In this document: one piece after another, positions 46,578 through 59,867 of the stretch | How positions within the stretch are numbered: the stretch's first letter is position 1 | Layout: every line of letters begins with the position of its first letter | Assembly: GCF_004328075.1 (NCBI RefSeq) | Contig: NZ_SJFN01000006.1 | Span: forward strand, 88,169 to 152,168 | Source: Siculibacillus lacustris | GTDB taxonomy: Bacteria > Pseudomonadota > Alphaproteobacteria > Rhizobiales > Ancalomicrobiaceae | Length of the DNA: 64,000 nucleotides | Direction: 5' to 3' | Position numbers and translations under genes: made by a program | The notes under the pieces: generated by a model | Database searches by the model: none | What the model was told of the DNA's origin: nothing | What the model saw: the letters and a program-made list of their open reading frames with translations, nothing else

Positions 46578-47075
46578 TCAGCGGGCGGGCGCGCGGGTCG
46601 CGACGAAGGTCCAGGCGTCCATGCCGACCGGCTGGCCGAACTGGCTGGAGAAATAGTCGACCCGGATGGTGCCCTGGAGATCGGCGGGCGAGACCACGTG
46701 GGCCTCGATGCGCACGCCGGTGTGGATGCCGAGGCCGGTGTCGCCGAGGCTCTGCAACACCGCGACGCCCGGCGCGACGAAGCCGCCGGCGATGGCGCCC
46801 GCCCGGGAGGCGAGTTGCACGTGGTCGCCGATCTGGCGGATGCGCCAGACCTCGACCCGGCGATCGCCGCTGCGATAGGCCTCGGCCACCGGCTTGGAGG
46901 CGGCGACCAGGGTGGTGGTGGCGATCCAGTCGCCGGAGAGCCCGTCGATCTGGGCGAGCCGGACGTTCTGCGCCTCGGCGGTGCCGGACGGCAGGGAGAT
47001 CGAGAGGAGCGCCAGAGCCAGGCTCGGGGCGAGCAGCCTCCGGGAGAGCGGCACGGATCGGTCGCGGTGCGACAT
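46578..47075 (-). CDS. Secreted protein of unknown function
   Basis: 165 residues. The basic N-terminus and hydrophobic core (RRLLAPSLALALLSISLPS) end at a likely signal-peptidase site after GTAEA, so the mature protein of about 130 residues is periplasmic. The remainder is mostly beta-strand-like with no cysteines and no motif I recognise. It converges on the second VOC gene with a 25-bp gap. Confidence 0.7.
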   Translation of the reverse strand: MSHRDRSVPLSRRLLAPSLALALLSISLPSGTAEAQNVRLAQIDGLSGDWIATTTLVAASKPVAEAYRSGDRRVEVWRIRQIGDHVQLASRAGAIAGGFVAPGVAVLQSLGDTGLGIHTGVRIEAHVVSPADLQGTIRVDYFSSQFGQPVGMDAWTFVATRAPAR

Positions 47076-47285
47076 CGCTCGGCCCTCGTAGTCCGCGCGC
47101 CGCGCCGGCCCGCGACCCCGTCGGCGGTGCAGTGGCTCGGCACGCGGCGAGGTGGCGCGAATTCTATCGCGATCGTCCTGCGCGCACCAGACGGCGCTTC
47201 GCCTCAGGCGCCGGCGCGCCGGCGGCGCGCGCTTCGGCCGTCGGTCGCGTCGCCGTCCGGGACGCGCCCGACGACCGCCGCGCGA

Positions 47286-47759
47286 TCAGGACGCGCGGAG
47301 GTACTTCGGCGGCAGGAGGACCGAGCCGGTCTCCAGCAGCGTCTTGAGGTTCGACAGGATCTGCGGCCAGCCGCCGGAGACGGCGCCGATCAGTCTCGAG
47401 TCCGCGCGGTCGATGGCGTGGGTGACCGTCAGTTTGACGGCGGCGTCGCCGGCTTCGAGGTCCATGGTGCAGAGCGACCAGCCTTCGGCCTTCAGTTCGG
47501 GCATGAATTCGTTGCGCCAACGGATGGCGAGCCGCTTGGGCGGGTCGAACTCGGTGATCTCGCCGGTGTCGGCGACCCGGCCGTCGGGCAGGACCAGTTT
47601 CCACGCCCCGCCGACCTTCCAGTCGGCCTCCGGACGGGCGCCGAGCCAATATTGCTCGGCGAACTCGGGGCTGACGAGCGCGGACCACAGGCGCTCGGGG
47701 GTGGTCCGGATATAGGTGACGTAGACGAAGCTGCTCCGCGGTGACTCAGTCATTGCCAT
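47286..47759 (-). CDS. SRPBCC (AHSA1-like) domain protein
   Basis: 157 residues. The START/Bet v1-like fold of the AHSA1 group is indicated by VYVTYIRTTPERLWSALVSPEF, then WKVGGAWKLVLPDGR and GGWPQILSNLKTLLETG. Such proteins bind small hydrophobic ligands; the Hsp90 link of the family name does not apply to most bacterial members. Its 5' end overlaps the 3' end of the upstream ArsR regulator by 14 bp, a widespread toxin-antitoxin-unrelated pairing in which the regulator controls the pair. Confidence 0.92.
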   Translation of the reverse strand: MAMTESPRSSFVYVTYIRTTPERLWSALVSPEFAEQYWLGARPEADWKVGGAWKLVLPDGRVADTGEITEFDPPKRLAIRWRNEFMPELKAEGWSLCTMDLEAGDAAVKLTVTHAIDRADSRLIGAVSGGWPQILSNLKTLLETGSVLLPPKYLRAS

Positions 47760-48069
47760 CTCCTTCCAGGCTCTTCTTGAGGGCCGACAGGGCGCTCAGG
47801 TGGCGGCGTTCGAACTTGGCGATCCAGCGTTCGGCGATCCGATTGATCGGCAGCGGATTGATGAAATGCAGCTTCTCGCGGTGGACGCGCCGCCACGAGA
47901 CCAGGTTCGCCGCTTCGAGGATCGCCAGATGTTTGGCGACGGCCTGGCGCGACATGGCCAGCCCCTCGCAGAGCTCGACCAGAGCCTGGCCGTCCTTCTG
48001 ATACAGGCGATCGAGCAGTTGCCGACGGCTGGCGTCGGCCAAGGCTCGAAATACGGCGTCGTCATCCAT
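47746..48069 (-). CDS. ArsR-family transcriptional regulator
   Basis: 107 residues, a winged-helix ArsR/SmtB protein: ALADASRRQLLDRLY, recognition helix MSRQAVAKHLAILEAANLV and a basic wing. It lacks the cysteine motif of arsenic sensors, so it probably responds to something else. It overlaps the SRPBCC gene, and the order ArsR-SRPBCC is a common two-gene module. The upstream sequence has TTATGTATAGGTACCCGAATGGTT at 48095-48118, with AT-rich character and partial symmetry. Confidence 0.93.
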   Translation of the reverse strand: MDDDAVFRALADASRRQLLDRLYQKDGQALVELCEGLAMSRQAVAKHLAILEAANLVSWRRVHREKLHFINPLPINRIAERWIAKFERRHLSALSALKKSLEGDGND

Positions 48070-48172
48070 CTCGGTGCCACGTAACCATTCGGTTGCCTGT
48101 TTATGTATAGGTACCCGAATGGTTCCCTGTCAAGCGCGATCCGTCGGGGGTCGGCCCGGGGGGGGCTCCGGC

Positions 48173-48919
48173 TCAGGCGGCGCGCCAGAAGAACAGCACG
48201 GTCATGGCCATGGCGAGGGTCAGGGTGGCGACGCGCACGGCTTGCGCCGGCAGGCGACGCCCGAGATGGGCGCCGAGCCAGCCGCCGACCACCGCGCCGG
48301 CGGCGAGCGCCAGGGTCTCGGGCCAGCGCACCGCTCCGGCCAGCGCGAAACACACCACCGCCACGGCATTGGCGGCGGTGACCATCACGGTGCGCGAGGG
48401 ATTGAGCGACTTGAGGTCGCCGCCGTCGAACAGGCTCCAGGCGGCCATCATCATCAGCCCGACGGCGCCGCCGAAGAAACCGCCGTAGACCCCGAGCAGG
48501 GCCTGGACGATCAGCACCGTCGGCGCGCCGACCTCAGCGCCGCCGCGCAGCCGAGCGCCCAGTCGCGGCCCGAAGGTCAGGACCACGGTGGCCAGCAGCA
48601 GGAGCCAGGGCAGCATGCGGTCGAAGGTGGTGCTCGACGTCCACAGTAGCGCCAGCGCCCCGACCAGACCGCCGAGTGCGGTGGTCACCACCACCGCCTT
48701 GGCCGAGACGCCGCAGACCCCGCGGATGCCGTCGCGATAGACCCAGATGCTCGCCGCGCCGCCGGGAAACAGCGCGACGGTGCTTGAGGCATTGGCCTCG
48801 ACCGACGGCAGACCGGCGGCGATCAGCGCCGGCAGGCTGACGAAGGAGCCGCCGCCGGCCAGCGCGTTCATCGCGCCGGCGAGCAGCCCGGCGCCGAGCA
48901 GGTAGAAGATCGGGGTCAT
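48173..48919 (-). CDS. TauE/SafE family sulfite exporter-like protein
   Basis: 248 residues, about eight transmembrane helices in two similar halves. GLLAGAMNALAGGGSFVSLPALIAAG and GFFGGAVGLMMMA are the two conserved half-motifs of the family. Members export sulfite, taurine-derived sulfonates or similar anions; the substrate here is not known. It is on the same strand as, and 57 bp downstream of, an HxlR gene. Confidence 0.93.
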   Translation of the reverse strand: MTPIFYLLGAGLLAGAMNALAGGGSFVSLPALIAAGLPSVEANASSTVALFPGGAASIWVYRDGIRGVCGVSAKAVVVTTALGGLVGALALLWTSSTTFDRMLPWLLLLATVVLTFGPRLGARLRGGAEVGAPTVLIVQALLGVYGGFFGGAVGLMMMAAWSLFDGGDLKSLNPSRTVMVTAANAVAVVCFALAGAVRWPETLALAAGAVVGGWLGAHLGRRLPAQAVRVATLTLAMAMTVLFFWRAA

Positions 48920-48976
48920 CGGCCGGCTTTCTGGGATCGCTCGGCGGGACCCGCGAGCGTGCGACGGGAGGCGGTC

Positions 48977-49345
48977 TCAGGCGGCGGCGGCCGGCGGCGC
49001 CAGCGAGTCCGGCGGGATGTGGGCGTCGCCCCACGCCTTCAGGGCGCGAACCACCGGTTCGAGCGTGCGGCCGCGGGCGGACAGGCGATATTCCACCTTG
49101 GGCGGCACCTGGGCATAGACCTGCCGGTCGATCAGCCCGTCGGCTTCCATCTCGCGCAACTGGGCGGTCAGCATGCGCTGGGTGAGATTGGGCAGGCGGC
49201 GGCGGAACTCGTTGAAGCGCAGCACCTCCTCCTCGAACAGCAGATAGAGCACCACGCCCTTCCACTTGCCGCCGATCAACCCGAGGGTCGCCTCGACGGT
49301 ACAGCCGGGGGCGCAGTCGAGACGATGGCGCGGCGGACGGGACAT
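48977..49345 (-). CDS. HxlR-family transcriptional regulator
   Basis: 122 residues. CAPGCTVEATLGLIGGKWKGVVLYLLFE carries the conserved HxlR N-terminal cysteine and GGKW; LTQRMLTAQLREMEADGLI is the recognition region and KVEYRLSARGRTL the wing. Divergent from a quinone-oxidoreductase gene 142 bp away, the standard HxlR arrangement (QorR-like). The TauE gene downstream may be read from the same transcript. Confidence 0.93.
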   Translation of the reverse strand: MSRPPRHRLDCAPGCTVEATLGLIGGKWKGVVLYLLFEEEVLRFNEFRRRLPNLTQRMLTAQLREMEADGLIDRQVYAQVPPKVEYRLSARGRTLEPVVRALKAWGDAHIPPDSLAPPAAAA

Positions 49346-49487
49346 GGCGGGTTCCTTACGGTATCGAAATCGTGCCTATGGGCTTTTTATGTGCGTACTT
49401 GCGCCGTTTGGCAAGGCGGCCGATATCGGTCTCCACATCACCGCGCCCGTAACCCGCGGGCCGGCGCCGACCCCGAAGGAGAGTCCC

Positions 49488-50504
49488 ATGCGTGCCATCG
49501 CCTATCGTACCCCCGGACCGATCGATGCCCCCGACGCGCTGATCGACGTCGAACTGCCGCGCCCCGAGGCGCACGGCCGCGATCTGCTGGTCGAAGTGCG
49601 GGCGGTGTCGGTCAATCCGGTCGACACCAAGGTCCGCGCCAGCGCCCGCCCGCCGGAGGGCGACGTGCGCGTGCTCGGCTGGGACGCCGCCGGTACGGTG
49701 GTGGCGGTCGGCCCCGAGGTCACGCGCTTCGCGGTCGGCGACGCGGTCTATTACGCCGGTACCATCACCCGGCCCGGCACCAATGCCGAGTTCCATCTGG
49801 TCGACGAGCGGATCGTCGGCCACAAGCCGGCGAGCCTCGGCTGGGCGGAGGCCGCGGCCCTGCCGCTGACCGCGATCACCGCCTGGGAGGCGCTGTTCGA
49901 CCGGCTCGACGTCGCCCGGGCGGTGCCGGGGGCGTCGTCGATCCTGATCATCGGCGGCGCCGGCGGGGTCGGATCGATCGCCGTGCAGCTCGCCCGCCGG
50001 CTCACCGACCTGACGGTGATCGCCACCGCGTCGCGGCCGGAGACCCGCGCCTGGGTCGCCGAGCTCGGCGCCCATGCGGTGCTCGACCATTCGCAGCCCC
50101 TGGCGGCGGCGCTCGAGGCGGCGGGCCTTCCCGCCCCCGGCTTCGTCTTCGCGACCACCCACAGCGACGTCCACCGCGCCGAGATCGCCAAGGCGATCGC
50201 GCCGCAGGGCCGGCTGGCGCTGATCGACGACCCGGCGGCCTTCGACGTGATGCCGTTCAAGAGCAAGGCGGTGTCGATCCATTGGGAAATGATGTTCGCC
50301 CGGCCGATGTGGGCGACTGCCGACGTCGCCCGTCAGGGCGAGTTGCTCGACGAAGTGGCGCGGTTGGTCGACGCCGGCACCTTGCGCACCACGCTGGCCG
50401 AGACCTATGGATCGATCGATGCCGCCAACCTGATCCGCGCCCATCGGGCGATCGAGAGCGGCACGACCCGCGGCAAGATCGTGCTCGAAGGCTTCGGCGG
50501 CTGA
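49488..50504 (+). CDS. Zinc-binding-type alcohol dehydrogenase / quinone oxidoreductase family protein
   Basis: 338 residues, a medium-chain dehydrogenase/reductase. The catalytic domain has VNPVDTKVRA and VLGWDAAGTVV; the Rossmann loop is GGAGGVGSIAVQLA (about residue 155). Structural zinc cysteines are absent, so it is a zinc-free quinone-oxidoreductase-like member (TIGR02817 type). It probably reduces quinones or enones with NADPH. Likely controlled by the divergent HxlR protein. Confidence 0.93.
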   Translation: MRAIAYRTPGPIDAPDALIDVELPRPEAHGRDLLVEVRAVSVNPVDTKVRASARPPEGDVRVLGWDAAGTVVAVGPEVTRFAVGDAVYYAGTITRPGTNAEFHLVDERIVGHKPASLGWAEAAALPLTAITAWEALFDRLDVARAVPGASSILIIGGAGGVGSIAVQLARRLTDLTVIATASRPETRAWVAELGAHAVLDHSQPLAAALEAAGLPAPGFVFATTHSDVHRAEIAKAIAPQGRLALIDDPAAFDVMPFKSKAVSIHWEMMFARPMWATADVARQGELLDEVARLVDAGTLRTTLAETYGSIDAANLIRAHRAIESGTTRGKIVLEGFGG

Positions 50505-50520
50505 AGCCACGAAACGCGAC

Positions 50521-50540
50521 GGCCCGCCGAGGGGCGGGCC
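50521..50540. terminator. Hairpin between convergent ADH-like gene and guaA
   Basis: GGCCCGCC (50521-50528) pairs perfectly with GGCGGGCC (50533-50540) around GAGG. It lies 16 bp after the dehydrogenase stop and 53 bp after the guaA end, and can terminate either transcript. On the minus strand it is followed by GTCGCGTTTCG. Confidence 0.65.
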
Positions 50541-50593
50541 GGGGCGGTGGCGGGCGGTCGGCCCCTAAGTTGCGGAGCCGAAGCCCGGCGCGG

Positions 50594-52159
<1,566 letters not shown>

Positions 52160-52271
52160 GGCATGGCAATAGGCGAGCCGGCGCCGGGAGGCAAGATCGG
52201 AAACGGCGGCGGCGGCGGGGGAAACGCCCGCGCGCAGCCCGTCGCGACCCCCGTGCGCCGCCGCGCCACGC

Positions 52272-54173
52272 TCAGCGGAACGCCGCCGCGATGTCCTTCA
52301 GCGCCGCGGTGACCGCGGCCTGGAACTTGTTGCCCGCCATCGAGGTGACGAACAGCGCCGCGGCCTTGCGGAACGGCCAGAACCCGGTGAAGTTGCCGAG
52401 CAGGTGCTTCAGTTCGGTGTCGAGCAACTGATCCGCCAGCATCCGGAACCGCCGTTCGAATCGGGCGGCGAGTTCGCTCGCCAATCCCTCCGCCGAGAAC
52501 GCCGCCGGCCGATCGCCCTCGCCGATGACGATCTCGACCTGAAGTCGCTTCGAGAGCGGAATGATCGGCAGACAGCGCGTGTCGGCCGGTCCGCGTTCGA
52601 CGCGGGCGACCAGCTTGTAGCCCTGGGCGTCGACGCCGGACCGCGTGCGCACGCCGGGGGCGGCCGGGGCGGCCTCGACCCGCCAGGAACCGCCGATCGC
52701 GGAACGATGGTCGGCGAAGAGCGCCGCGGTCTCGGGCAGCACCAGATGGCGGCGCAGGAACGCCTGGGCGTTGCGACGGCCGAGCAGGTAGTCGTGGCGG
52801 CGGAAGGAGCGATGGAGGAAGCCGGAGAAGCCCCCGAGCGCGCCGGAGGCGATCGGATAGAGCCGGCCGGCCGCGTTGTCCGGCGCGACCTTGCGCACCG
52901 GGGTGATCGCGAAGCGCGAGAACACCGTCGGATCATAGGCCAGCTGCAATTCCTCGGGCTTGAAGCGCGCCTGATCCTTCAGGGTGTCGAGCAGGATCGT
53001 CGCCGAGGCGAGCAGGCCGAAGGTGCGGTCGGGATCGCCGTCGAGCGGCGGTTCGGCGACCTGATTGGGGAAGGGATCGATCAGCACCACCGCTCGGTCG
53101 GCAAGGTCGCCGCCGCGTTCGTTGTGGGCGGCCGGGGTTTCGTCGCGAGCGAGGAAATGGCGGGCGATCTCCAGCGGCTCGTTGTCGATCATCCCGCCGT
53201 CCAGGGACGGGAATCGGTAGGGGCCGACGGTGGTGAGGTCCGGCGTCTTGGCGATCCACCCCGCCGTCGCGTCGGGGACGTGGAACTTGGCGTCGTGGAC
53301 ATAGGCAGAGGCGTCGCGCCAGACCACGCGCGGCGCCAGGCCGATCGGGAAGGCACCGGTCGCCAGGGCGGAGCGGCGCAGCAGATCCCACGCATCGCCC
53401 GGGGTGGCGGTCGCCGGAATCGCCGTCAGGTCGATCTCCGGCTGACCGGCCGGCCAAGCGGCCGACCGCGGCGCGATGCCGAAGCGGATGCGGTCGCCGT
53501 GGTCGAACATGCCGTAGGTGTTGCCACCGGCGTTCGCCCCGGCCATGGCGAAGGTGTAGGGCAGGCCGCGCACGTTGGTGACGGTCAGGATGATGGTCAG
53601 GCCGGCGCCATGGCGATCGCCGACCCAGGTGCGGCGCGCCGGCCGGTCGTAGACGAAGGCCCGATCGACGATCTCGTCGAGCACGTCGCAACACAACACC
53701 GACTTGACCACGCCGCTCTCGGGATCTCGCTGCAACTGCTCGAGGTCGGTGGTCTCCAGCAGATGCTCGATGCCGATGTCGGTGACCCAACTCGCATAGA
53801 GGCGATTGCGCTCGGGCGCCGGCGGATCCGCGCCCGCCTGGACGTGGTCGATCTCGTGGAACAGCTGCAGCGCGGCGATCGCCGATGTCATGCCGCCGGC
53901 CGAAGCGCCGGCCATCACCGGCACCATCACCGTGTGGCGCGGGCCGTCATAGGCGGGGTCGGCCTTCAGTCGCTCGAAGTCGTCGAGGGCCTCGATCAGA
54001 AAGTCGATCACCCCGGCGGTATAGGCCCCGGCGGAGATCGCCCCGGCCATCACCAGCCCGAGTTCGAAGACCTTGCCGTTGCTGCCGGGCGTCGGCGCGA
54101 TCGTCGCGAAGCCCGGTTCGTCGCGAGGCGCGGTCGGCGCGCCGTTCCCAGATGCCGTTCCCGCGTCCGCCAT
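52272..54173 (-). CDS. Patatin-like phospholipase family protein
   Basis: 633 residues from the ATG at 54173 (GGGGGAGGG site); a longer start at 54230 is possible. The patatin fold is shown by the oxyanion loop [14 protein letters not shown], the nucleophile elbow [10 protein letters not shown] and the Asp of DGGMIDNEP, which together form the Ser-Asp dyad. Patatin domain spans about residues 35-330; the C-terminal half (about 340-633) has no motif I recognise. No signal peptide. It is inserted between guaA and rsmB, which are usually close neighbours. Substrate: probably phospholipids or fatty acyl esters. Confidence 0.88.
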   Translation of the reverse strand: MADAGTASGNGAPTAPRDEPGFATIAPTPGSNGKVFELGLVMAGAISAGAYTAGVIDFLIEALDDFERLKADPAYDGPRHTVMVPVMAGASAGGMTSAIAALQLFHEIDHVQAGADPPAPERNRLYASWVTDIGIEHLLETTDLEQLQRDPESGVVKSVLCCDVLDEIVDRAFVYDRPARRTWVGDRHGAGLTIILTVTNVRGLPYTFAMAGANAGGNTYGMFDHGDRIRFGIAPRSAAWPAGQPEIDLTAIPATATPGDAWDLLRRSALATGAFPIGLAPRVVWRDASAYVHDAKFHVPDATAGWIAKTPDLTTVGPYRFPSLDGGMIDNEPLEIARHFLARDETPAAHNERGGDLADRAVVLIDPFPNQVAEPPLDGDPDRTFGLLASATILLDTLKDQARFKPEELQLAYDPTVFSRFAITPVRKVAPDNAAGRLYPIASGALGGFSGFLHRSFRRHDYLLGRRNAQAFLRRHLVLPETAALFADHRSAIGGSWRVEAAPAAPGVRTRSGVDAQGYKLVARVERGPADTRCLPIIPLSKRLQVEIVIGEGDRPAAFSAEGLASELAARFERRFRMLADQLLDTELKHLLGNFTGFWPFRKAAALFVTSMAGNKFQAAVTAALKDIAAAFR

Positions 54174-54251
54174 GCCGCCCTCCCCCGCGCCACATCGACG
54201 CAGACGAGTGTATGTCCGACGGAAAAACAATCAAGGCGGGAAATCGACCGA

Positions 54252-55562
54252 TCAGCGATCGGCTTCCAACACCGCGACGAAGAAGCCGTCGGTGCCGGCG
54301 CCGGCCGGGGTCAGGCGCAGGGCCGGGGTGCCGTGACCCCAGGTCCGCACGAAGGGGGCGAGGCGGGCGGCGGTCGCGGGATCGAGGCGGGCGAGCGGAT
54401 CGGCGAGGCGGCGGCCGGGGTGGCGTTCGAGCGCCGCGGCGACCCGGTCCTCGTTCTCTTCCGCCAGGATCGAACAGGTGACGTAGACCACCCGGCCGTG
54501 GGGGGCGACGAAGCGCATCGCCTCGTCGAGCACCAGATCCTGATCGCGCATCCGCGCGTCGAGCGCATTGGGGCGCAGCCGCCATTTGGCGTCGGGGCGG
54601 CGGCGCCAGGTGCCGGTGCCGGTGCAGGGCGCATCGACCAGCACCAGATCCATGCCCTCCTCGAGATCGGCGAGGCTGTCGGCGACCCCGGGGGCGCGCA
54701 ATTCGACGGTGTCGGCACCGGCGCGGCGGACCCGATCGCGGAAGTCGCCGAAGCGGCGCTTGTCGGAATCATAGGCGAAGATGCGGCCGCGACCGGCGAG
54801 ATCGGCGGCCATGGCCAGCGACTTGCCGCCGCCGCCGGCGCACAGGTCGAGGACGTTTTCGCCGGAGCGCGCGCCGGCGATGAGCGCCGCGAGCTGCGAG
54901 CCCTCGTCCTGGATCTCGACGCGGCCCTCCTGATAGGCGGCCTCCGACGGCACATGGGGCGGCCGGGCGGTCGGGGCGACGTCGGGCAGGCGCAGGCCGT
55001 GGGGGGCGAGCGGGGTCGGGCGGGCACCGAGGCCGGCGAGTTCGGCGAGCACCGCCTCGCGGGTGGCCATCAGCGTGTTGACCCGGAGATCGACCGGGGC
55101 GCGGTCGCACAGCGCCTGCAACTCCCGCTCGAGGCCTTCGCCGTAGACGCCGGCGAGGCTCGGCATCAGCCATTCCGGGCAGTCGGCGCGGACGTGCGCC
55201 GGCGCATCGGCGAGCAGCGCTTCGCGGTTCTCCCCGAGGCGGGCGCGCTCGGCGGCGGTCAGCGGCGCCGGGGCATGGGGATCGCCGAGCGCCAGCGCGA
55301 GGGCGTCGAGGCCCTGGCCCCAGGCGTCGGCGAAAGTGACGAGCACCGCGGCGCGGGCCGAGGGCGTGTCCATCACCCAGGCGTTGGAGGCCTTGCGGCG
55401 CAGGGCGTCGTAGACCAGCGAGCCGATGGCGGTGCGGTCGCCCGATCCGGCGAAGCGGTGGGAGAGGCCCCAGTCCTTGAGGGCATCGGCGACCGGCCGC
55501 CGCCGCGCCTCGACGTCGTCGAGCACTTCGATCGCCGCCTGCAGGCGTCCGCCGGTCTTCAT
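54252..55562 (-). CDS. rsmB: RsmB-family 16S rRNA (cytosine-C5)-methyltransferase
   Basis: 436 residues. An N-terminal NusB-like helical region (about 1-130) is followed by a SAM-dependent methyltransferase core of the NOL1/NOP2/sun family: LCAGGGGKSLAMA, then DAPCTGTGTWRR and VYVTCSI with the two family cysteines. It modifies a cytosine in rRNA; C967 in E. coli RsmB, the exact target here not established. In many alphaproteobacteria it lies between guaB and guaA, as here. Its end lies 78 bp from the patatin start. Confidence 0.92.
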   Translation of the reverse strand: MKTGGRLQAAIEVLDDVEARRRPVADALKDWGLSHRFAGSGDRTAIGSLVYDALRRKASNAWVMDTPSARAAVLVTFADAWGQGLDALALALGDPHAPAPLTAAERARLGENREALLADAPAHVRADCPEWLMPSLAGVYGEGLERELQALCDRAPVDLRVNTLMATREAVLAELAGLGARPTPLAPHGLRLPDVAPTARPPHVPSEAAYQEGRVEIQDEGSQLAALIAGARSGENVLDLCAGGGGKSLAMAADLAGRGRIFAYDSDKRRFGDFRDRVRRAGADTVELRAPGVADSLADLEEGMDLVLVDAPCTGTGTWRRRPDAKWRLRPNALDARMRDQDLVLDEAMRFVAPHGRVVYVTCSILAEENEDRVAAALERHPGRRLADPLARLDPATAARLAPFVRTWGHGTPALRLTPAGAGTDGFFVAVLEADR

Positions 55563-55611
55563 CGCATCTCCTCGGGGCGGCGCCGCGGCACCGCGTTCGG
55601 GCTTCGGACGG

Positions 55612-56033
55612 TCACGCGGCTGCGACCGTCGCCGCCAGCAGCACGATCATGATCATCACCACGATCACCCCGACGAAGAACGCCGGCCCGCGCAGGCGCA
55701 GGTCGTTGGGGCCGCAATGGGCGAAGGAATGGGCGATGCGGCTCGCGACGAAGATCCAGGCGAGGATCGCCAAGGCGAGGCCGGCGGCGTGGAGGAACAG
55801 CGCGAGAAGCGACAGCGCATAGAACAGCACCGGCACTTCGAACTGGTTGGCGAAGTTGCGCTGGGCGAGGCGGGCCGGTTTCGGCCAGCCGTCGTCGGCG
55901 CACATCACGTCGCCGGTGATGGTGCGGTCGCGCACCGCGACATGGCGGGTCCAACCCAGCCAGAACCCCACCAGGATGGTCCAGGTGATCTGGGCGAGGA
56001 CGGCGAAGACCAGGGCGGTGGCGGTCGCGGTCA

Positions 56034-56034
<1 letters not shown>
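55612..56034 (-). CDS. MAPEG family membrane protein
   Basis: 140 residues with four predicted transmembrane helices (about 5-27, 60-83, 87-105, 117-138). NQFEVPVLFYALSLLAL and ASRIAHSFAHCGPNDLR are typical of the MAPEG group (membrane-associated proteins of eicosanoid and glutathione metabolism), which in bacteria includes glutathione-using enzymes of unknown substrate. Its ATG overlaps the guaB stop (ATGA on the minus strand), so it is translationally coupled to guaB. Confidence 0.9.
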
Positions 56035-57878
<1,844 letters not shown>

Positions 57879-59849
57879 ATGCGGCTTTCGACTCTGACGG
57901 TCAAGACCAAGACTTCGCTCCTCGTCGCGGTGCCGATGCTCGGCCTGGTGGCCATGGCGGCGGTGGGATGGTGGGGCTCGCAACGCGTCCAGACCACGCT
58001 GGCGAGCTTCGAGGAGAGCGGCAACCGGCTGGCCCGTACCACCGGGCTGCGGGTGGCGGTCGCCGACCTCGCCCACCGTGCCCGCGAATTCCGCTTCGCC
58101 CCCGACGCGGCCAAGGCCGCCGATTTCCGCCGCAACATCGACGCGGTGATCGCCGCCACCGGCAGCGACTGGTCGGCGGCCGACGCCCCGACGGTCGAGA
58201 CCTTCGTGGCCGGGGTGACCGCGGCCGGGCGGATGTTCGAAGAGGTGAGTGGCTTCCAGACCCGCCTCGGCTTCGACGCAGCGCCGGGGCTGACCCAGAA
58301 GGTCGCCGAGACCCGCGGCGAGGTCATCGAGACGATCGAGCGGATGACGCCGATGGGCGCCGGCGACGGCGGCACCGAGGATCTGCGGCGCACCCTCGAC
58401 GAGATCCGCGTCGCCGAAGAGGCCTTCGCGCGCAGCCTCGCCCCGGCCGGCATCGACCGGCTCGATTCCAGCGCCACCCTGTTCGCCGCGCAGCTGAAGC
58501 AGGTGCCGGTGCCGCCGAGCCAGAAGAAGGCCGCGACCGAAGCCCTCACGACCCATGTCGCGGTGGCCCACGATTACGAGAAGACGGCGATCGCCCTCGA
58601 GGACGCCCGCCGCCGCGTCGACGGCGCGCTGGCCGCGGTGGCGCCGGTGGTGGTCACCCTGTCGAGCGGGCTCGAGGCCGGGGCCAAGGCCTCCGAACAC
58701 GCCCTCGACCAGTCGATGTCGACCCAATCGACGATGCTGGTGGTGGCGATCGTCGCCTCGCTGGGGGTCTCGCTGATGATGGCGGTGGTGATCGGCCGCA
58801 GCCTGTCGACGCCGCTGATCACGCTGGCCCGCCGGGTGCGCGACCTCGCCGAAGGGCGCATCGACACCGCTATCCCCGACATGGCCGGCCACGACGAGAT
58901 CTCGGAGATCGCCCGCGCGCTCAAGGTGTTCCAGAAGAGCGAGCACCAGCGCCTGGCGCTGATCGCCGAGCAGGAGGCGGCGCAACACGCCCGCCAGCAC
59001 CGCGCCACGGTGATCGAGGACACGGTGCGGGCCTTCGAGACCACCAGCCGGACCACGCTGGCCGGCATCCTGGCGCGCTTTGCCCAGCTCGATCAGGCGT
59101 CGCAGCGTCTGGCGTCGAGCGCCGGCGAGGCCTCGCATCAGACCGCCGCGGCGCGCGACGCCGCCGCCGCAACCTCGGGCAACGTCGAATCGGTGTCCGA
59201 CGCCACCCACACCCTGCTGCAGTCGATCGAGGCGATCTCGGTCGAAACTCGGCGCACCGCCGACATCGCCCGCCGCGCCCACGACGACGCCGAGAAGGGC
59301 GAGAGCACCGCCTCGCGGCTGTCGGAAGGGGCGACCCGGATCGGCCGGGTGGTGCGGCTGATCCGCGACGTCGCCGAACAGACCAATCTCCTGGCGCTCA
59401 ACGCCACCATCGAGGCGGCGCGGGCCGGCGAGGCGGGCCGCGGCTTCTCGGTGGTCGCCGGCGAGGTCAAGGGTCTCGCCGACCAGACCTCCAAGGCGAC
59501 CGAAGAGATCGCCCGGCACATCGAATTCCTGCAGGACTCGGCCGGCGACGTGGTCGGGGCGATCGACGGCGTCAAGCGGGTGATCGAGGAACTGACCGCC
59601 AGCACCGCCAAGGTCGGGACCTCGATCGACGCCCAGAGCGAAGCGGTGGCGCGGATCGCCGACAACGTCGACCGGGCGACGCGGGCGTCGGAAGTCGGCG
59701 CCGCCGGCATGGTCGGGGCGGCTTCGGCGAGTTCGCAGGCCGGCACCATCGCCGGCGAGATGCACGATCTGGCGACGGCGCTGATCGACGACACGCGGCG
59801 GCTGGAGGCCGACGTGCTCGGCTTCCTCGGCGGCGTCAAGGCGGCGTGA
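57879..59849 (+). CDS. Methyl-accepting chemotaxis protein with helical periplasmic sensor
   Basis: 656 residues. TM1 at about 12-34, an all-helical periplasmic region of about 250 residues (four-helix or HBM-like rather than Cache), TM2 at about 285-308, HAMP to about 360, then a methyl-accepting domain whose tip [20 protein letters not shown] is near residue 503. The C-terminus ends GFLGGVKAA with no pentapeptide tether. It shares its signalling-tip sequence with the receptor at 11930-14122 but has an unrelated sensor. Ligand unknown. Converges on the GntR gene with 18 bp between stops. Confidence 0.92.
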   Translation: MRLSTLTVKTKTSLLVAVPMLGLVAMAAVGWWGSQRVQTTLASFEESGNRLARTTGLRVAVADLAHRAREFRFAPDAAKAADFRRNIDAVIAATGSDWSAADAPTVETFVAGVTAAGRMFEEVSGFQTRLGFDAAPGLTQKVAETRGEVIETIERMTPMGAGDGGTEDLRRTLDEIRVAEEAFARSLAPAGIDRLDSSATLFAAQLKQVPVPPSQKKAATEALTTHVAVAHDYEKTAIALEDARRRVDGALAAVAPVVVTLSSGLEAGAKASEHALDQSMSTQSTMLVVAIVASLGVSLMMAVVIGRSLSTPLITLARRVRDLAEGRIDTAIPDMAGHDEISEIARALKVFQKSEHQRLALIAEQEAAQHARQHRATVIEDTVRAFETTSRTTLAGILARFAQLDQASQRLASSAGEASHQTAAARDAAAATSGNVESVSDATHTLLQSIEAISVETRRTADIARRAHDDAEKGESTASRLSEGATRIGRVVRLIRDVAEQTNLLALNATIEAARAGEAGRGFSVVAGEVKGLADQTSKATEEIARHIEFLQDSAGDVVGAIDGVKRVIEELTASTAKVGTSIDAQSEAVARIADNVDRATRASEVGAAGMVGAASASSQAGTIAGEMHDLATALIDDTRRLEADVLGFLGGVKAA

Positions 59850-59867
59850 GGACCGCCGCCCGCCGGG

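Noticed and set aside
47286..48069. Overlapping ArsR-SRPBCC pair as a toxin-antitoxin module
   Set aside because: Neither protein resembles a toxin; the pair is a common regulator-effector arrangement.
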